Shown piece by piece: positions 18,468 to 27,427 of a stretch of DNA of 64,000 nucleotides. The notes beneath the pieces are model-generated. The model was given only the letters and a program-made list of their open reading frames with translations. It had not been told where the DNA came from and made no database searches. Within the stretch, counting starts at the first letter, position 1. Each line of letters begins with the position of its first letter. Origin of the DNA: Johnsonella ignava ATCC 51276. Lineage in GTDB: Bacteria > Bacillota > Clostridia > Lachnospirales > Lachnospiraceae. Position numbers and translations under genes: made by a program. The stretch covers positions 62,001-126,000 of the forward strand of contig NZ_JH378831.1 of NCBI RefSeq assembly GCF_000235445.1, in the 5' to 3' direction.

Positions 18468-18496
18468 TTTACATTTAAAGTTTTTTTTGATACAAT
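18468..18496 (+). promoter_or_regulatory. Promoter of the Rrf2-family gene
   Basis: TTTACA (18468-18473), 17-nt spacer, TACAAT (18491-18496), about 50 nt before the start codon. It diverges from the scfA promoter. Confidence 0.55.
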
Positions 18497-18547
18497 ATCT
18501 TTAATTCCTATCAATATGGTATAGATTAAAGAATGGAGAACTGTTTT

Positions 18548-19081
18548 ATGAAAATTTCGACCAAAGGACGTTACGCCTTACGGATGATGATAGAATTTGG
18601 GCTTAACTCCACAAATACTACAAAAATAAACCAGGTTGCAAAGAATCAGCAAATTTCAGAAAAATATCTTGAACAAATAGCCTCAACCCTTATAAAAGGA
18701 AAATTTATAAAAAGCATAAGAGGAGCACAGGGAGGATATATACTTGCAAAAGATCCGAAAGAATATACTGTAGGTGATATACTTCGCCTCACTGAAGGCA
18801 GCCTGGCACCTGTGTATTGCCTTGAATCAAATTCTGAACCATGTTGGCAAAATAATGCCTGTGTTTCAAAGAAAGTATTTAAATCAATTGAAGATGCCAT
18901 AAATAACGTAGTTGACAATATAACACTTTATGACCTGATTGAAGAAGAAAAACTTATACGCAGTACAAATTTAAAAGATAGTAATCCTAATAATCTCGAT
19001 ATTCCCAAAAATCCAATTTCAGATCATAATACAATTTCAGAAGATATAAATAAATCTGACAGTGCTATGACTAAAATATAA
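18548..19081 (+). CDS. Rrf2-family transcriptional regulator (IscR-like cysteines)
   Basis: Winged-helix DNA-binding protein of 177 residues. The Rrf2 core begins MKISTKGRYALRMM and includes IRGAQGGYILAK with the wing. Three cysteines, C91, C99 and C105 (C-x7-C-x5-C), lie where IscR-type proteins bind a 2Fe-2S cluster, so it may sense Fe-S status or redox. The ATG at 18548 has GGAG 9 nt upstream; an ATG at 18533 overlaps that site. The last about 40 residues are a polar, low-complexity extension rich in N, S and D. The gene diverges from scfA and is not next to isc/suf genes, so its regulon is unknown. Confidence 0.93.
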   Translation: MKISTKGRYALRMMIEFGLNSTNTTKINQVAKNQQISEKYLEQIASTLIKGKFIKSIRGAQGGYILAKDPKEYTVGDILRLTEGSLAPVYCLESNSEPCWQNNACVSKKVFKSIEDAINNVVDNITLYDLIEEEKLIRSTNLKDSNPNNLDIPKNPISDHNTISEDINKSDSAMTKI

Positions 19082-19095
19082 AAAACATAAAAATG

Positions 19096-19126
19096 CCCTC
19101 CTTACCGGTTTCTCCGGTAAGGAGGG
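19096..19126. terminator. Bidirectional terminator (strong GC stem)
   Basis: CCCTCCTTACCGG / CCGGTAAGGAGGG, 13 bp with a 5-nt loop. It ends the Rrf2 gene on + (followed by TAAATATAG). It also serves the minus TolC-like operon, with a T-rich run on that side (CATTTTTATG). Confidence 0.8.
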
Positions 19127-19293
19127 TAAATATAGTTTTAAAACTTGCTTTTTTTATGTTTTTTATTAATCAGCTGCAAACACTGCTGCAAAACCTTTTT
19201 TATCTTGCAATCCTCAAAACCGCATTCAATATTAAATAGCTTAAGGTACTGTAGACATTTAATTTTACACTTTTATTGATTTTATAAAAGCCG

Positions 19294-20538
19294 CTACTGT
19301 GATGAATCATCTCCATCAATTGAAACATTGCCTGCCACCGCATCATCATATTCAAATATCGCAAGACTTAAATCAAGCTCTGCCGACTTAAGTTCCGCCT
19401 TTTTCTGAGTAAAAGTAAGTCCTTCACCTATATACTGCACCTGTGATATAGTACCTACTTTAAGCTTTGTATCAGCAGCATTCCTATTTAACTGTGCTCC
19501 CTCATATGCAACCTTAGCAGCTTCATAAGCTGTTTTTGCCGAAAGCACCTTGTTATAAAGTTCATGAAGTTTTACTTTAAGCTTATCCTCCTGCTCCTGT
19601 ACTGTAAGCACTTTTGCATTATAGCTTCCAAGCGATTTTTTGCTTTTTGTATTTCTTCCTTCTATAAGTATATAATTATTGCCTATCGCCTTCACTATGT
19701 CAGTATCAGGATTCATCTGGTCAATATGTGAAATATCCGGCTGTGGTATATCTCCTATCACAGGCATGGCATCAGGCTGCCATCCACAAAACATTATAAG
19801 GTTTCGCCTAAGCTGCTCCTTAGTTGCAGAAAGCTTAGTAAGCTGTGCCTGTGCGGACTCAACCTCAGACTGGGCTTTTTTATAATCTGCATTTATAGAA
19901 ATACCTGCCTTAAACATGGCCTCACTGGCTGCCATAAGACTTTTATTAAGCTTTACAAGTTCATTTAATGTTTCTTCCTGAGTTTCTATATTTTTATAAG
20001 AAATCATAACATTTTTTACTGCACTTGACATCTGATGCCTTGCTTTATTAATCGATTTATTGCCTTCGCTTATAGGTTTTGCAAGACTTTCTCTGCTTTT
20101 ATTCATATTTTTTATCATAGCATTAAAAGCTGAGATCTGAGCTTTATACATATAATAACTTTCCAAATCATTGCTTTCCTTAGCCAGGTCGGCAAGTTCA
20201 TCCATAGTCATCCTTGCAGCCCTTAGCTCATTTATATTTGTAAGTATATCATATGAAGCTTTATTATAATTATCAACTGCAAAGGAAACACTCGGATTAA
20301 AATTTTTAACAAGTTCATCTATTTCATCATAGTTTAAATTATTATCCATGAGAGCCGCCCATGCTTCTTCACTATAACCGTTTAATTGTGCCTGTGTCTT
20401 TTGTGTTTCAGCCGGTTCCCTTGCACTTTCTATGTAAGCATAGACTCTCTGCGGCACATACATGGAAAGTATAGGAGTTAATGCTGTAATAAGTATTACA
20501 ACACTGACACTTTTCTTAAAATATTTTACATTAATCAT
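19294..20538 (-). CDS. TolC-family secreted protein (second of tandem pair)
   Basis: A 414-residue protein with an N-terminal signal peptide or anchor (about 10-34, ending VYAYIESA). Long heptad-rich coiled-coil helices follow, with repeated outer-membrane-efflux-type segments (SQVQYIGEGLTFTQKKAEL near residue 375). A CGW motif near residue 225 (FCGWQPDAMPVIGDIP) is shared with the upstream gene, as is the early WAALMDNNLNYDEI. AGGAG precedes the ATG. It starts 9 bp after the stop of the paralogue. In a monoderm-type genome such proteins cannot be ordinary outer-membrane channels; the role is unknown. No adaptor or pump is adjacent. Confidence 0.88.
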   Translation of the reverse strand: MINVKYFKKSVSVVILITALTPILSMYVPQRVYAYIESAREPAETQKTQAQLNGYSEEAWAALMDNNLNYDEIDELVKNFNPSVSFAVDNYNKASYDILTNINELRAARMTMDELADLAKESNDLESYYMYKAQISAFNAMIKNMNKSRESLAKPISEGNKSINKARHQMSSAVKNVMISYKNIETQEETLNELVKLNKSLMAASEAMFKAGISINADYKKAQSEVESAQAQLTKLSATKEQLRRNLIMFCGWQPDAMPVIGDIPQPDISHIDQMNPDTDIVKAIGNNYILIEGRNTKSKKSLGSYNAKVLTVQEQEDKLKVKLHELYNKVLSAKTAYEAAKVAYEGAQLNRNAADTKLKVGTISQVQYIGEGLTFTQKKAELKSAELDLSLAIFEYDDAVAGNVSIDGDDSSQ

Positions 20539-20547
20539 AACATACTC

Positions 20548-21720
20548 CTATGAAGTCGCCTTTGCAAGTCCGTTTATTGTCCATTCATAAGCTGAAATTG
20601 CTGTCTGGAGGGCATAAACTGACTGTTTATATGCAATCTCGGCATTTATCGTATCATTTTCCTGCTTTTTTAAATCTATAAGACTTATTGCGCCAAGTGA
20701 GTATCTTTTCTTTGCTGTTTCAAGATTTGATTTTTGCAGCTGAGAATTTGTATTTGCGTAAGTATAAGCATCCCTTGCAGTAATTACATTCTGGTATGCT
20801 TCAGTAACTGAAGAAGCTATATTTGACTTATTACTTGATATTGCATTATTCTGTGTATCTTTCTGTGTCTGTGATGAAGCATTGGCAAGCTTTCTCTCAT
20901 TTACCTTTAAGGTATAATTGTTGGCAAGCGCTTTCTCAAGATCAGCGGTAGGATTCATGGCATCAATCCTGCTTAAGTCAAGTTCAGGAATTTCACCAAA
21001 CTCAGGTTCTGCATTATATGCCCAACCGCAGCTTATAATAAGCTTCTGTTTTACCGTGTTTACTGCAGATTGTGCATCAGTTTCCGCCTGTTCACCCTTT
21101 ATAAGTGCTTCCTGTGCATCAAGTACCTCCACCTGTGTTGCGGCACCTGCAGCAAGCTTTGCTTTTACAGTTTCAAGCTTAGACTTTGCAAATTCCTTAT
21201 CAGCCTTTGCCTTTTCAACTGTAAGCTGTTTGCTGAAATAACTTAAAAAATTGTTCTGTGCAAGCTGTACAAGCTGCATTTCCGTATTTTCATAATTAAG
21301 CCTGTAAATCTCAGCATCCTCAAGCGTATCATCAGCACTTTTTAAAAGGTTGTCAGCCTGCACCTTTGACTGCTGAGCGGTCGCACGCTGTGAAGCATAG
21401 CTTGGACTGTCCGGATCTCCCTCATCTATATCCTTTAATATATCTTCTGCCATCTTCTTATAGGCATCTGATACTTCAGAGTTTTTAATTCCGTAATCTT
21501 TTTTAAATCTAAAAAATTTAATCTGATTATCCTGTACGGTAGGGTTATATTCCTTTATAAGTCCCGCTATTTCACCATATTCAAGCTTATTATCCCTTAA
21601 TTTTTGCCATTCTTCATCAGTCCTTGCAAATGGCGGGCTTACAGCATAGGCTATATTTGCAGCAGCTGCAGCTGTTGTAAATATAAATGCAAAAGCTGCA
21701 ACAAGTTTATACTTTTTCAA
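20548..21720 (-). CDS. TolC-family secreted protein (first of tandem pair)
   Basis: A 390-residue paralogue of the next gene, with a signal peptide (1-26, AAAAANIAYA). The early motif EWQKLRDNKLEYGEIAGLI is followed by NPTV, then long helices rich in A, K, E and Q. The shared CGW motif (SCGWAYNAEPEFGEIPELD) and YSLGAISLIDLKKQE near residue 340 resemble the LKVGTISQVQY helix-turn of TolC-like proteins. The start is TTG at 21720, with AAGGAGG 7 nt upstream. A promoter lies at 21794-21821. The pair arose by duplication. They may assemble in the cell wall space as tunnel-like trimers; this is speculative. Confidence 0.88.
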   Translation of the reverse strand: MKKYKLVAAFAFIFTTAAAAANIAYAVSPPFARTDEEWQKLRDNKLEYGEIAGLIKEYNPTVQDNQIKFFRFKKDYGIKNSEVSDAYKKMAEDILKDIDEGDPDSPSYASQRATAQQSKVQADNLLKSADDTLEDAEIYRLNYENTEMQLVQLAQNNFLSYFSKQLTVEKAKADKEFAKSKLETVKAKLAAGAATQVEVLDAQEALIKGEQAETDAQSAVNTVKQKLIISCGWAYNAEPEFGEIPELDLSRIDAMNPTADLEKALANNYTLKVNERKLANASSQTQKDTQNNAISSNKSNIASSVTEAYQNVITARDAYTYANTNSQLQKSNLETAKKRYSLGAISLIDLKKQENDTINAEIAYKQSVYALQTAISAYEWTINGLAKATS

Positions 21721-21793
21721 AATAATACCTCCTTTATTGTATAATTATCACCCTATATCCCATTTCCTGAATACACAGGAATATCTCTCAAAC

Positions 21794-21821
21794 TTTATAT
21801 GTCCCATGTGTAATGTTACAA
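21794..21821 (-). promoter_or_regulatory. Promoter of the TolC-like pair
   Basis: Minus strand TTGTAA (21816-21821), 16-nt spacer, TATAAA (21794-21799). A CCTAAA/TTTAGG palindrome (21884-21902) lies upstream, next to the end of the neighbouring gene. Confidence 0.5.
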
Positions 21822-21917
21822 CTATTATTTTTATATGTAAATAAACTAAACCTTAAAAAAACTTTACACTTCTTTTATACATTCCTAAAGATATTATTTA
21901 GGGAAAAATATTTCTGA

Positions 21918-22643
21918 TTAAATCATAGTTTCCTTAGATTTTTTAAGTTCTATACCCTTATTTTCTATACTTTTTCGTATCCCAAGCATCTTAGAGTCGG
22001 TTGAAGCTATTACATCAGCACATTCTTTAAGCTGTCTGCCTATTTCACTTGAATAATCGAATACACTTTTATATTTAAGCTGATGTTCAAGACTTGCCCA
22101 AAAATCCATAGCCATAGTGCGTATCTGCACTTCAACCCTCATAGACTGTTTTTTATCTGAAAAAAATACCGGGATTTCTATAATCATATGATACGATCTA
22201 TATCCGTTTTCTTTAGGATTTTTTATATAATCCTTTATAGCTACAACCTTTATATCATCCTGTCTTACAAGCATATCTGCAACTTCATATATATCATCAA
22301 GAAATGAGCATATTACACGAATTCCTGCTACATCGTCAAGATTATTTATCATAGACTCAAGTGTGATTTGAAATCCTTTTCTGTTTAATTTTTCCACTAT
22401 GCTCATAGGCTTTTTTACTCTTGATTTTATAAGCTCTATAGGATTTCTTTTATTTCTTACCGACAACTCATCATTTAATACTTCAAGTTTAGTCTTTACT
22501 TCTCTTATGGCACATGTATACATCATCATTATTTCCTGAAACTGCTGTGCAAAATTAACCATGTCTTCAGGAACCTGCACAAGATCAGGAACCTGCACTA
22601 TCGAGCTGTCAAGTTCACTATTAGGATTGTTATTAATCTGCAT
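21918..22643 (-). CDS. Small alarmone synthetase, RelQ/YjbM-like GTP pyrophosphokinase
   Basis: Makes (p)ppGpp from ATP and GDP/GTP without a hydrolase or regulatory domain. The 241 residues hold the RelA/SpoT synthetase fold (about 35-230): SRVKKPMSIVEKLNRKGF for nucleotide binding, NNLDDVAGIRVIC, NPKENGYRSYH and EVQIRTMAMDFWASLEHQLKYK. The ATG at 22643 has AAGGAGA upstream; an ATG at 22664 is out of ribosome-site range. Downstream of the mrp gene by 70 bp and probably read with it. Cytoplasmic stress-signalling enzyme; small synthetases usually respond transcriptionally to envelope stress. Confidence 0.93.
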   Translation of the reverse strand: MQINNNPNSELDSSIVQVPDLVQVPEDMVNFAQQFQEIMMMYTCAIREVKTKLEVLNDELSVRNKRNPIELIKSRVKKPMSIVEKLNRKGFQITLESMINNLDDVAGIRVICSFLDDIYEVADMLVRQDDIKVVAIKDYIKNPKENGYRSYHMIIEIPVFFSDKKQSMRVEVQIRTMAMDFWASLEHQLKYKSVFDYSSEIGRQLKECADVIASTDSKMLGIRKSIENKGIELKKSKETMI

Positions 22644-22713
22644 ACCTTCTCCTTTTATGATCATTCGGCAAAAGCCGACACCTATATCCTGAAACCGTTA
22701 GGCGACATATAAT

Positions 22714-23553
22714 TTATTTATCTTTAAGAATATCTATAATACGCCTTGCCGGTTCATCAAACCACGGTGCTTCAAAAAACTCTATCTCACCGCTGTCAAC
22801 CGCCTTTGCAACCTCAGGTGTTATGGGAAGCTTTGCCAGAACATTTAATCCGTGCTTGGCTGCAACCGTTTCAATATGACTCTCTCCATATATATAATGT
22901 TTTGTATTACAGTTGCCACATACAAAATAACTCATATTTTCAATTATTCCAAGCACCGGTATATTCATCTTTTCAGCCATATTAAGAGCCTTTTCAACTA
23001 TCATTGCTACCAGCTCCTGCGGACTTGTTACAATGATTATGCCGTCAACCGGCAGAGACTGAAACACTGTAAGCGGCACATCTCCCGTTCCCGGAGGCAT
23101 ATCAACATACATAAAATCAATATCATCCCATACCGTCTCACCCCAAAACTGCTTTACAACTCCCGCTATTATAGGTCCTCTCCATATTACCGGGTCTCTA
23201 TCATTTTCAAGTATAAGATTTGTGCTTATAATATCTATACCTGTAGCAGTTGTCATGGGTATCATCAGTTTATCCTGATTCACACCTACTCTTCCTGAAA
23301 GTCCAAATGCCTTGGGAATTGAAGGACCTGTTATATCTGCATCAAGTATAGCGGTTTTATAACCTGCATTACGGGTCTTTACAGCCATCATTGATGTTAC
23401 CAATGATTTTCCAACTCCTCCCTTACCGCTCACTATACCTATAACTTTCTTTACGGAGCTTCCGGCACTGAGCTTTGCTCTGAAGTCCACAGGTGCAGAA
23501 TTTCCCGCTGCCTTCGAGCAGCCACTGCAACCTGTCTTATTTTGTTCGCTCAT
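22714..23553 (-). CDS. Mrp/NBP35-family Fe-S carrier ATPase
   Basis: P-loop ATPase (279 residues) that delivers Fe-S clusters to apoproteins. N-terminal Cys pair C9 and C12 (GCSGCSK), deviant Walker A GKGGVGKS at 43-50, the DADITGPSIP switch region, and a C-terminal CxxC (FVCGNCNTK near 210) that bridges the cluster in the dimer. AAAGGAG precedes the ATG. The extra N-terminal Cys pair is typical of clostridial versions. The adjacent small alarmone synthetase may be co-transcribed; no obvious functional link. Confidence 0.95.
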   Translation of the reverse strand: MSEQNKTGCSGCSKAAGNSAPVDFRAKLSAGSSVKKVIGIVSGKGGVGKSLVTSMMAVKTRNAGYKTAILDADITGPSIPKAFGLSGRVGVNQDKLMIPMTTATGIDIISTNLILENDRDPVIWRGPIIAGVVKQFWGETVWDDIDFMYVDMPPGTGDVPLTVFQSLPVDGIIIVTSPQELVAMIVEKALNMAEKMNIPVLGIIENMSYFVCGNCNTKHYIYGESHIETVAAKHGLNVLAKLPITPEVAKAVDSGEIEFFEAPWFDEPARRIIDILKDK

Positions 23554-23729
23554 ATTATAAAATCTCCTTTAATTTTACTTTAACTGTTTTGTTTTACAAT
23601 ATTATGATGCAGGGGACAAAAGATAATAAATTCCCTTACAAGCAGGCTTGCATCGAATTTTTATACTTTTGACACTTGTATCATATTATATATTTTAAAT
23701 ATAAAAATATAATGAATTTGTTTAAAAAA

Positions 23730-23759
23730 ACTGTCTAAGGTAATAAACCTTTTGACAGT
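23730..23759 (-). terminator. Terminator of folT
   Basis: ACTGTC and GACAGT with inner AAGGT/ACCTT arms; the minus strand then continues as TTTTTTTAAAC. It lies 220 bp after the folT stop. The remaining gap 23554-23978 holds the AT-rich upstream region of mrp and no other recognised feature. Confidence 0.75.
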
Positions 23760-23978
23760 CTTATTATAGCTTATATCAGTAAGGATAGCAATGCTTATGT
23801 CAGTTATATCTAAGTCATTGAACACACCTTATACAGTTGATACGGCTCTAAAATATTAATCTTTAAATCTACTGAGTATACTGAGATTATATTAAAATAT
23901 ATAAAATTTAATTGAAATTAAATCCATGTGATAATTAATAAAATATATTGTTTATAATTAAAATTTATTTAATCCGCT

Positions 23979-24584
23979 TTATCTCTCGGTATTTTTTGCT
24001 TTATTTATGGCTTCAAGTTTTTTTACAGAACGCATCCTTGTCTTAATATAAGTCATTGCAGGTTCAAGCATAAAAAATACCAGGGTATTTACAGGAAGCA
24101 TAATCATATTTTTTATAAAGCGACTGGATATAAGAACTGTAAATTTACCATAGCCCATATATTCCATAAGTGCAGTATTTATAAAAAGATTGCACAGAAC
24201 CATTACTATGATATTTGCAACCAGAACTCTCTTAATCGTAAGCTTCTTATTGTAGAATGCAACTCCGTATATAAACCCGGCAAGCATCTCATTAATTGTA
24301 AATCCTATAAAAAATGTTCCTGATGACGGATTCATCATATATCCGACTATATCCATAACAAATGCTGTTCCGATACTTACAGCCGGACCCAGCAGATAAC
24401 CTATGCAGCGCTTTGCCACACTGCCAAGACCAAGTTTCATATACCTGGGCAATATAGGCAACATACCGGTAACCGTAGTTATAACTATGCCAAGTGCACA
24501 TAACATACCGGCAAGCACAAGATTTTCAAGTACAAAAAATCTTGAAGCGGATTCCTTAAAATTTTCTTTAAATTCGTCAAACAT
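23979..24584 (-). CDS. folT: Folate ECF transporter S component
   Basis: Substrate-binding membrane component that works with a shared ECF module (EcfA, A', T, encoded elsewhere). The 201 residues have about six helices. Family marks are GMLPILPRYMKLGLGS, GYLLGPAVSIGTAFVMDIVGYMMNP and GFTINEMLAGFIYGVAFYNKK. The ATG at 24584 has AAAGGAGG upstream; an ATG at 24647 lies in the leader. The identity is strongly supported by the THF riboswitch directly upstream, which predicts repression by reduced folates. Confidence 0.93.
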   Translation of the reverse strand: MFDEFKENFKESASRFFVLENLVLAGMLCALGIVITTVTGMLPILPRYMKLGLGSVAKRCIGYLLGPAVSIGTAFVMDIVGYMMNPSSGTFFIGFTINEMLAGFIYGVAFYNKKLTIKRVLVANIIVMVLCNLFINTALMEYMGYGKFTVLISSRFIKNMIMLPVNTLVFFMLEPAMTYIKTRMRSVKKLEAINKAKNTER

Positions 24585-24750
24585 ATAAAAATACCTCCTT
24601 TCGCAGATGATACAAGCCCTCTTATAAATCACTTTATGTACAAACATAAAATTGATACCTGCATAATTTTAATATTTATACAACAAAGCCCTATATAAAA
24701 CCGCCTGTTTACAATCGTATCACGACAGAAGGTATTACTGAACTGCCTTA

Positions 24751-24844
24751 CAGCGGGATGCGACTTAGACACCGCGTCGTTTGACTTCGTTTGCCTGACA
24801 ACTCCCTGTCCAGACAACACTTAACGCGTCCTCGTCTACTCTGC
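24751..24844 (-). ncRNA. Tetrahydrofolate riboswitch (THF-I class)
   Basis: Minus-strand leader of folT, ending 170 nt before the start codon. Conserved THF-aptamer pieces appear in order: GAGTAGACGAGG, GCGTTAAGTG, a central GGGA, CGAAG, CGCGGTG and GCATCCCGC. The outer arms pair GCAGAGTAG side with the CATCCCGCTG side in the known three-way junction and pseudoknot layout. The aptamer should bind reduced folate and turn off folT. The expression platform between 24585 and 24750 is not clear to me; a small AAGG/CCTT stem is possible. Confidence 0.9.
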
Positions 24845-24864
24845 ATTTAATTATTTTCCTAAAA

Positions 24865-24893
24865 ATAGTAACATAAATTACAGCACAATACAA
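24865..24893 (-). promoter_or_regulatory. Promoter of the folT leader
   Basis: Minus strand TTGTAT (24888-24893), 17-nt spacer ending TGT, TACTAT (24865-24870), about 20-25 nt before the aptamer. Confidence 0.6.
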
Positions 24894-24935
24894 GTATAAA
24901 ATACCATTTATAAAAATATCCTGCTAAATTTATAA

Positions 24936-26114
24936 TCAGTTTTCATTTCTGCATACACCGCTTTTTATAGCTGCTTTCTTTACCGCAGATGCCACATCAT
25001 AAGCAACATTTTTATCAAGTGCGGAAGGTATTATATAATCTGCTCTTAATTTTTTATCATCTATAGTCCCGGCTATGGCATAAGCTGCTGCAAGCTTCAT
25101 CTCCTTATTTATACTTTTTGCACCAACATCAAGTGCACCTCTAAATATACCAGGAAAAGCAAGAACATTATTTATCTGATTCGGCATATCGCTTCTGCCT
25201 GTACCTACTACTGCCGCTCCTGCCTTAATCGCCCTTTCATAGCTTATTTCAGGATTTGGATTTGCCATTGCAAATATTACCGGAGACGGCGCCATACTTC
25301 CAATCATTCTTTCCGAAAGTACATCTGCCACTGAAACACCTATAAATACATCTGATTCTTTTAAAGCATCTTCAAGATTTCCGTCAAGGCCTCTTTTATT
25401 TGTAATCTTACACAGCAGTCTTTTATGTTCTGTAAGCCCGGTTCTTTTTTCAGATATTATTCCCCCTTCATCACATGCAGTTATATCATTTACACCTGCA
25501 TCAATCAGCATCCTGATTATTGCAGTTCCGGCACTCCCCGGACCGTTAAGTACAACTCTGATTTTTGCTATATCCTTTTTTACAAATTTAAGTGCATTTA
25601 TAAGAGCCGCCAGCACAACTATTGCAGTACCGTGCTGGTCATCATGAAACACAGGTATGTCAAGCTTTTCATCCAGAATTTTTTCTATATAAAAACATTT
25701 AGGTGAGGCTATATCTTCAAGATTTATTCCGCCAAAACATGGTGCTATATTCTCGACAATTTTTATAATCTCATCAGGATTTTTTGTATCAAGACATATT
25801 GGAAATGCATCAACATCCGCAAATTCTTTAAATAATACTGCCTTACCTTCCATCACGGGTATTGCCGCAAGTGCTCCTATGTCTCCAAGCCCAAGTACAG
25901 CACTGCCATCTGAAACTACTGCTACAAGATTTGATTTTGCAGTATATCTCCATACCGCACTTTTATCTTTATATATCTCCACACATGGAGCTGCTACTCC
26001 GGGAGTATATGCAGTACTTAAATCCTGCCCGGTCTTTATATGAATTTTCGAGTCAACTGCCAATTTTCCTTTATTAGCCTCATGCAGCTTTAAAGCTTCC
26101 GTGCCAAAATCCAT
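24936..26114 (-). CDS. NAD(P)-dependent malic enzyme
   Basis: Oxidatively decarboxylates malate to pyruvate. The 392 residues are typical of short bacterial malic enzymes. Catalytic Tyr in STAYTPGVAAPC, Lys in EGKAVLFKEF, the metal motif NLEDI with FHDDQHGTAIV, and an NAD Rossmann loop LNGPGSAGTA. AGAGGG precedes the ATG. It lies only 25 bp after an FbpC-like ATPase, so it may be co-transcribed with the importer. A link between malate metabolism and the transported solute is suggested by position only. Confidence 0.95.
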   Translation of the reverse strand: MDFGTEALKLHEANKGKLAVDSKIHIKTGQDLSTAYTPGVAAPCVEIYKDKSAVWRYTAKSNLVAVVSDGSAVLGLGDIGALAAIPVMEGKAVLFKEFADVDAFPICLDTKNPDEIIKIVENIAPCFGGINLEDIASPKCFYIEKILDEKLDIPVFHDDQHGTAIVVLAALINALKFVKKDIAKIRVVLNGPGSAGTAIIRMLIDAGVNDITACDEGGIISEKRTGLTEHKRLLCKITNKRGLDGNLEDALKESDVFIGVSVADVLSERMIGSMAPSPVIFAMANPNPEISYERAIKAGAAVVGTGRSDMPNQINNVLAFPGIFRGALDVGAKSINKEMKLAAAYAIAGTIDDKKLRADYIIPSALDKNVAYDVASAVKKAAIKSGVCRNEN

Positions 26115-26139
26115 CTTTATTTTCCCTCTTTCTATAATT

Positions 26140-27288
26140 TTATATGCGGTTTACAGGCAAAAGCTCATAGCTTATATAAACCTCATCACCGGCTTCATAA
26201 TGTCTGCCGTTATTTAATATCACCGATCTGATTATTCCGTCAGGAGTATCAAATATGATTTCAATAAAAGCTCCTAAAAAATTTATTTCTTTTATTAATG
26301 CGGCTCTAACTGTTTTTTTATTAGTTTCAGAGTTAAAACTTTCTTCTATTTCCTGTTTTATTATATCATCAGCACTATTTTTCTTATGAGTTATATTGTG
26401 CTTTTTATCTTTATAATAATGTCCATTTTCTGAAATATACTTTTTCTTTTCACTTTTGCACTGTTTAATTCCTATTATTTCAACCATTTCAGGACGTACA
26501 TAATACTCTCCGAATATATTTGATTTTCCTATAAATTCAAGCACTTTTTTGTTTTCAGGTTTTTCATACAATGCTTCAGGTGTCGAATTTTGTATTATCC
26601 TTCCTTTGTCAAGCAATACAACTCTGTCAGCCATACCGAAAGCTTCTTCCTGGTCATGGGTTACAAATATCATGCTAACATTAAATTTTTTCTGAAGATT
26701 TATAATCTCTCTTCGCATATCAACACGCAGCTTGGCATCAAGATTTCCCAGAGGCTCATCAAGAAGAAGCAGACCGGGACGTACTATAAGACTTCTTGCA
26801 AGTGCAACTCTCTGCTGCTGTCCGCCTGAAATATTTGCAACATATTTCTTTTCATAGCCTTTAAGCCCTACCGTTTCAAGCATATCCGTTCCCATTTTCT
26901 GCCGGCTTTTTCTGCTTATCTTTGCACCGCTGTTATCTCTTTTAAATTTAAGACCATATATTACATTATCAAGCACATTCATATGAGGAAAAAGTGCATA
27001 TGACTGAAATACTGTAGATATATTCCGCTCTTCAGGCGGCAGTGTACTTATCTCTCTACCGTCAAGAACTATGCTTCCGCCATCAATATCACAAAAACCT
27101 CCCACAGCCTTAAGTACAGTACTTTTACCGCTGCCTGAGGCTCCTAAAATACACAAGAGCTCACCCTTTTTAAGTTCCAGATTTATCTCAGAAAGAACTG
27201 TTCTTCCATCATAGCTTTTTCTTAAATCTCTTATGCTTAAAAATGGTTCAGTCATATATACACTGTCTTTTGCGCTTTCTATATTCAT
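26140..27288 (-). CDS. FbpC-like ABC transporter ATP-binding protein
   Basis: Cytoplasmic ATPase of 382 residues for the importer encoded upstream. Walker A GASGSGKST (49-57), signature ISGGQQQR (153-160), Walker B LLLLDEP, D loop GNLDAKLR, switch His in VTHDQEEAF. The C-terminal TOBE-like region (about 255-382) is interrupted at about 277-326 by a Lys/Glu/Asn-rich insert, which looks like a species-specific loop. No clear ribosome site is seen at the ATG at 27288; ATG at residue 12 is an alternative. Fe3+ or polyamine-like substrates are typical of the family. Confidence 0.9.
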   Translation of the reverse strand: MNIESAKDSVYMTEPFLSIRDLRKSYDGRTVLSEINLELKKGELLCILGASGSGKSTVLKAVGGFCDIDGGSIVLDGREISTLPPEERNISTVFQSYALFPHMNVLDNVIYGLKFKRDNSGAKISRKSRQKMGTDMLETVGLKGYEKKYVANISGGQQQRVALARSLIVRPGLLLLDEPLGNLDAKLRVDMRREIINLQKKFNVSMIFVTHDQEEAFGMADRVVLLDKGRIIQNSTPEALYEKPENKKVLEFIGKSNIFGEYYVRPEMVEIIGIKQCKSEKKKYISENGHYYKDKKHNITHKKNSADDIIKQEIEESFNSETNKKTVRAALIKEINFLGAFIEIIFDTPDGIIRSVILNNGRHYEAGDEVYISYELLPVNRI

Positions 27289-27324
27289 AAATATTAAATT
27301 GAATTCCTTTTTATTTTTGACTTT

Positions 27325-27360
27325 TTAATATAAACAGTTACACAGGCTTGTTTATATTAA
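27325..27360. repeat. Perfect AT-rich inverted repeat between permease and ATPase genes
   Basis: TTAATATAAACA and TGTTTATATTAA are perfect 12-bp arms around a 12-nt loop. It is not followed by a U tract on the minus strand. It may be an operator, an mRNA-processing hairpin, or a stabiliser in the importer operon. Confidence 0.7.
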
Positions 27361-27427
27361 CTTATAAGCACTACATGCCGTTTTAACACAGCTCTATATA
27401 ATACAATTGTCATATTTGCAGCAGGAT

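Noticed and set aside
23554..23978. tRNA or small RNA in the 425-bp gap
   Set aside because: No cloverleaf or known RNA; only a terminator and AT-rich promoter region.
24629..24820. Minus-strand 63-residue open frame upstream of folT
   Set aside because: It overlaps the THF riboswitch aptamer and is better explained as RNA.
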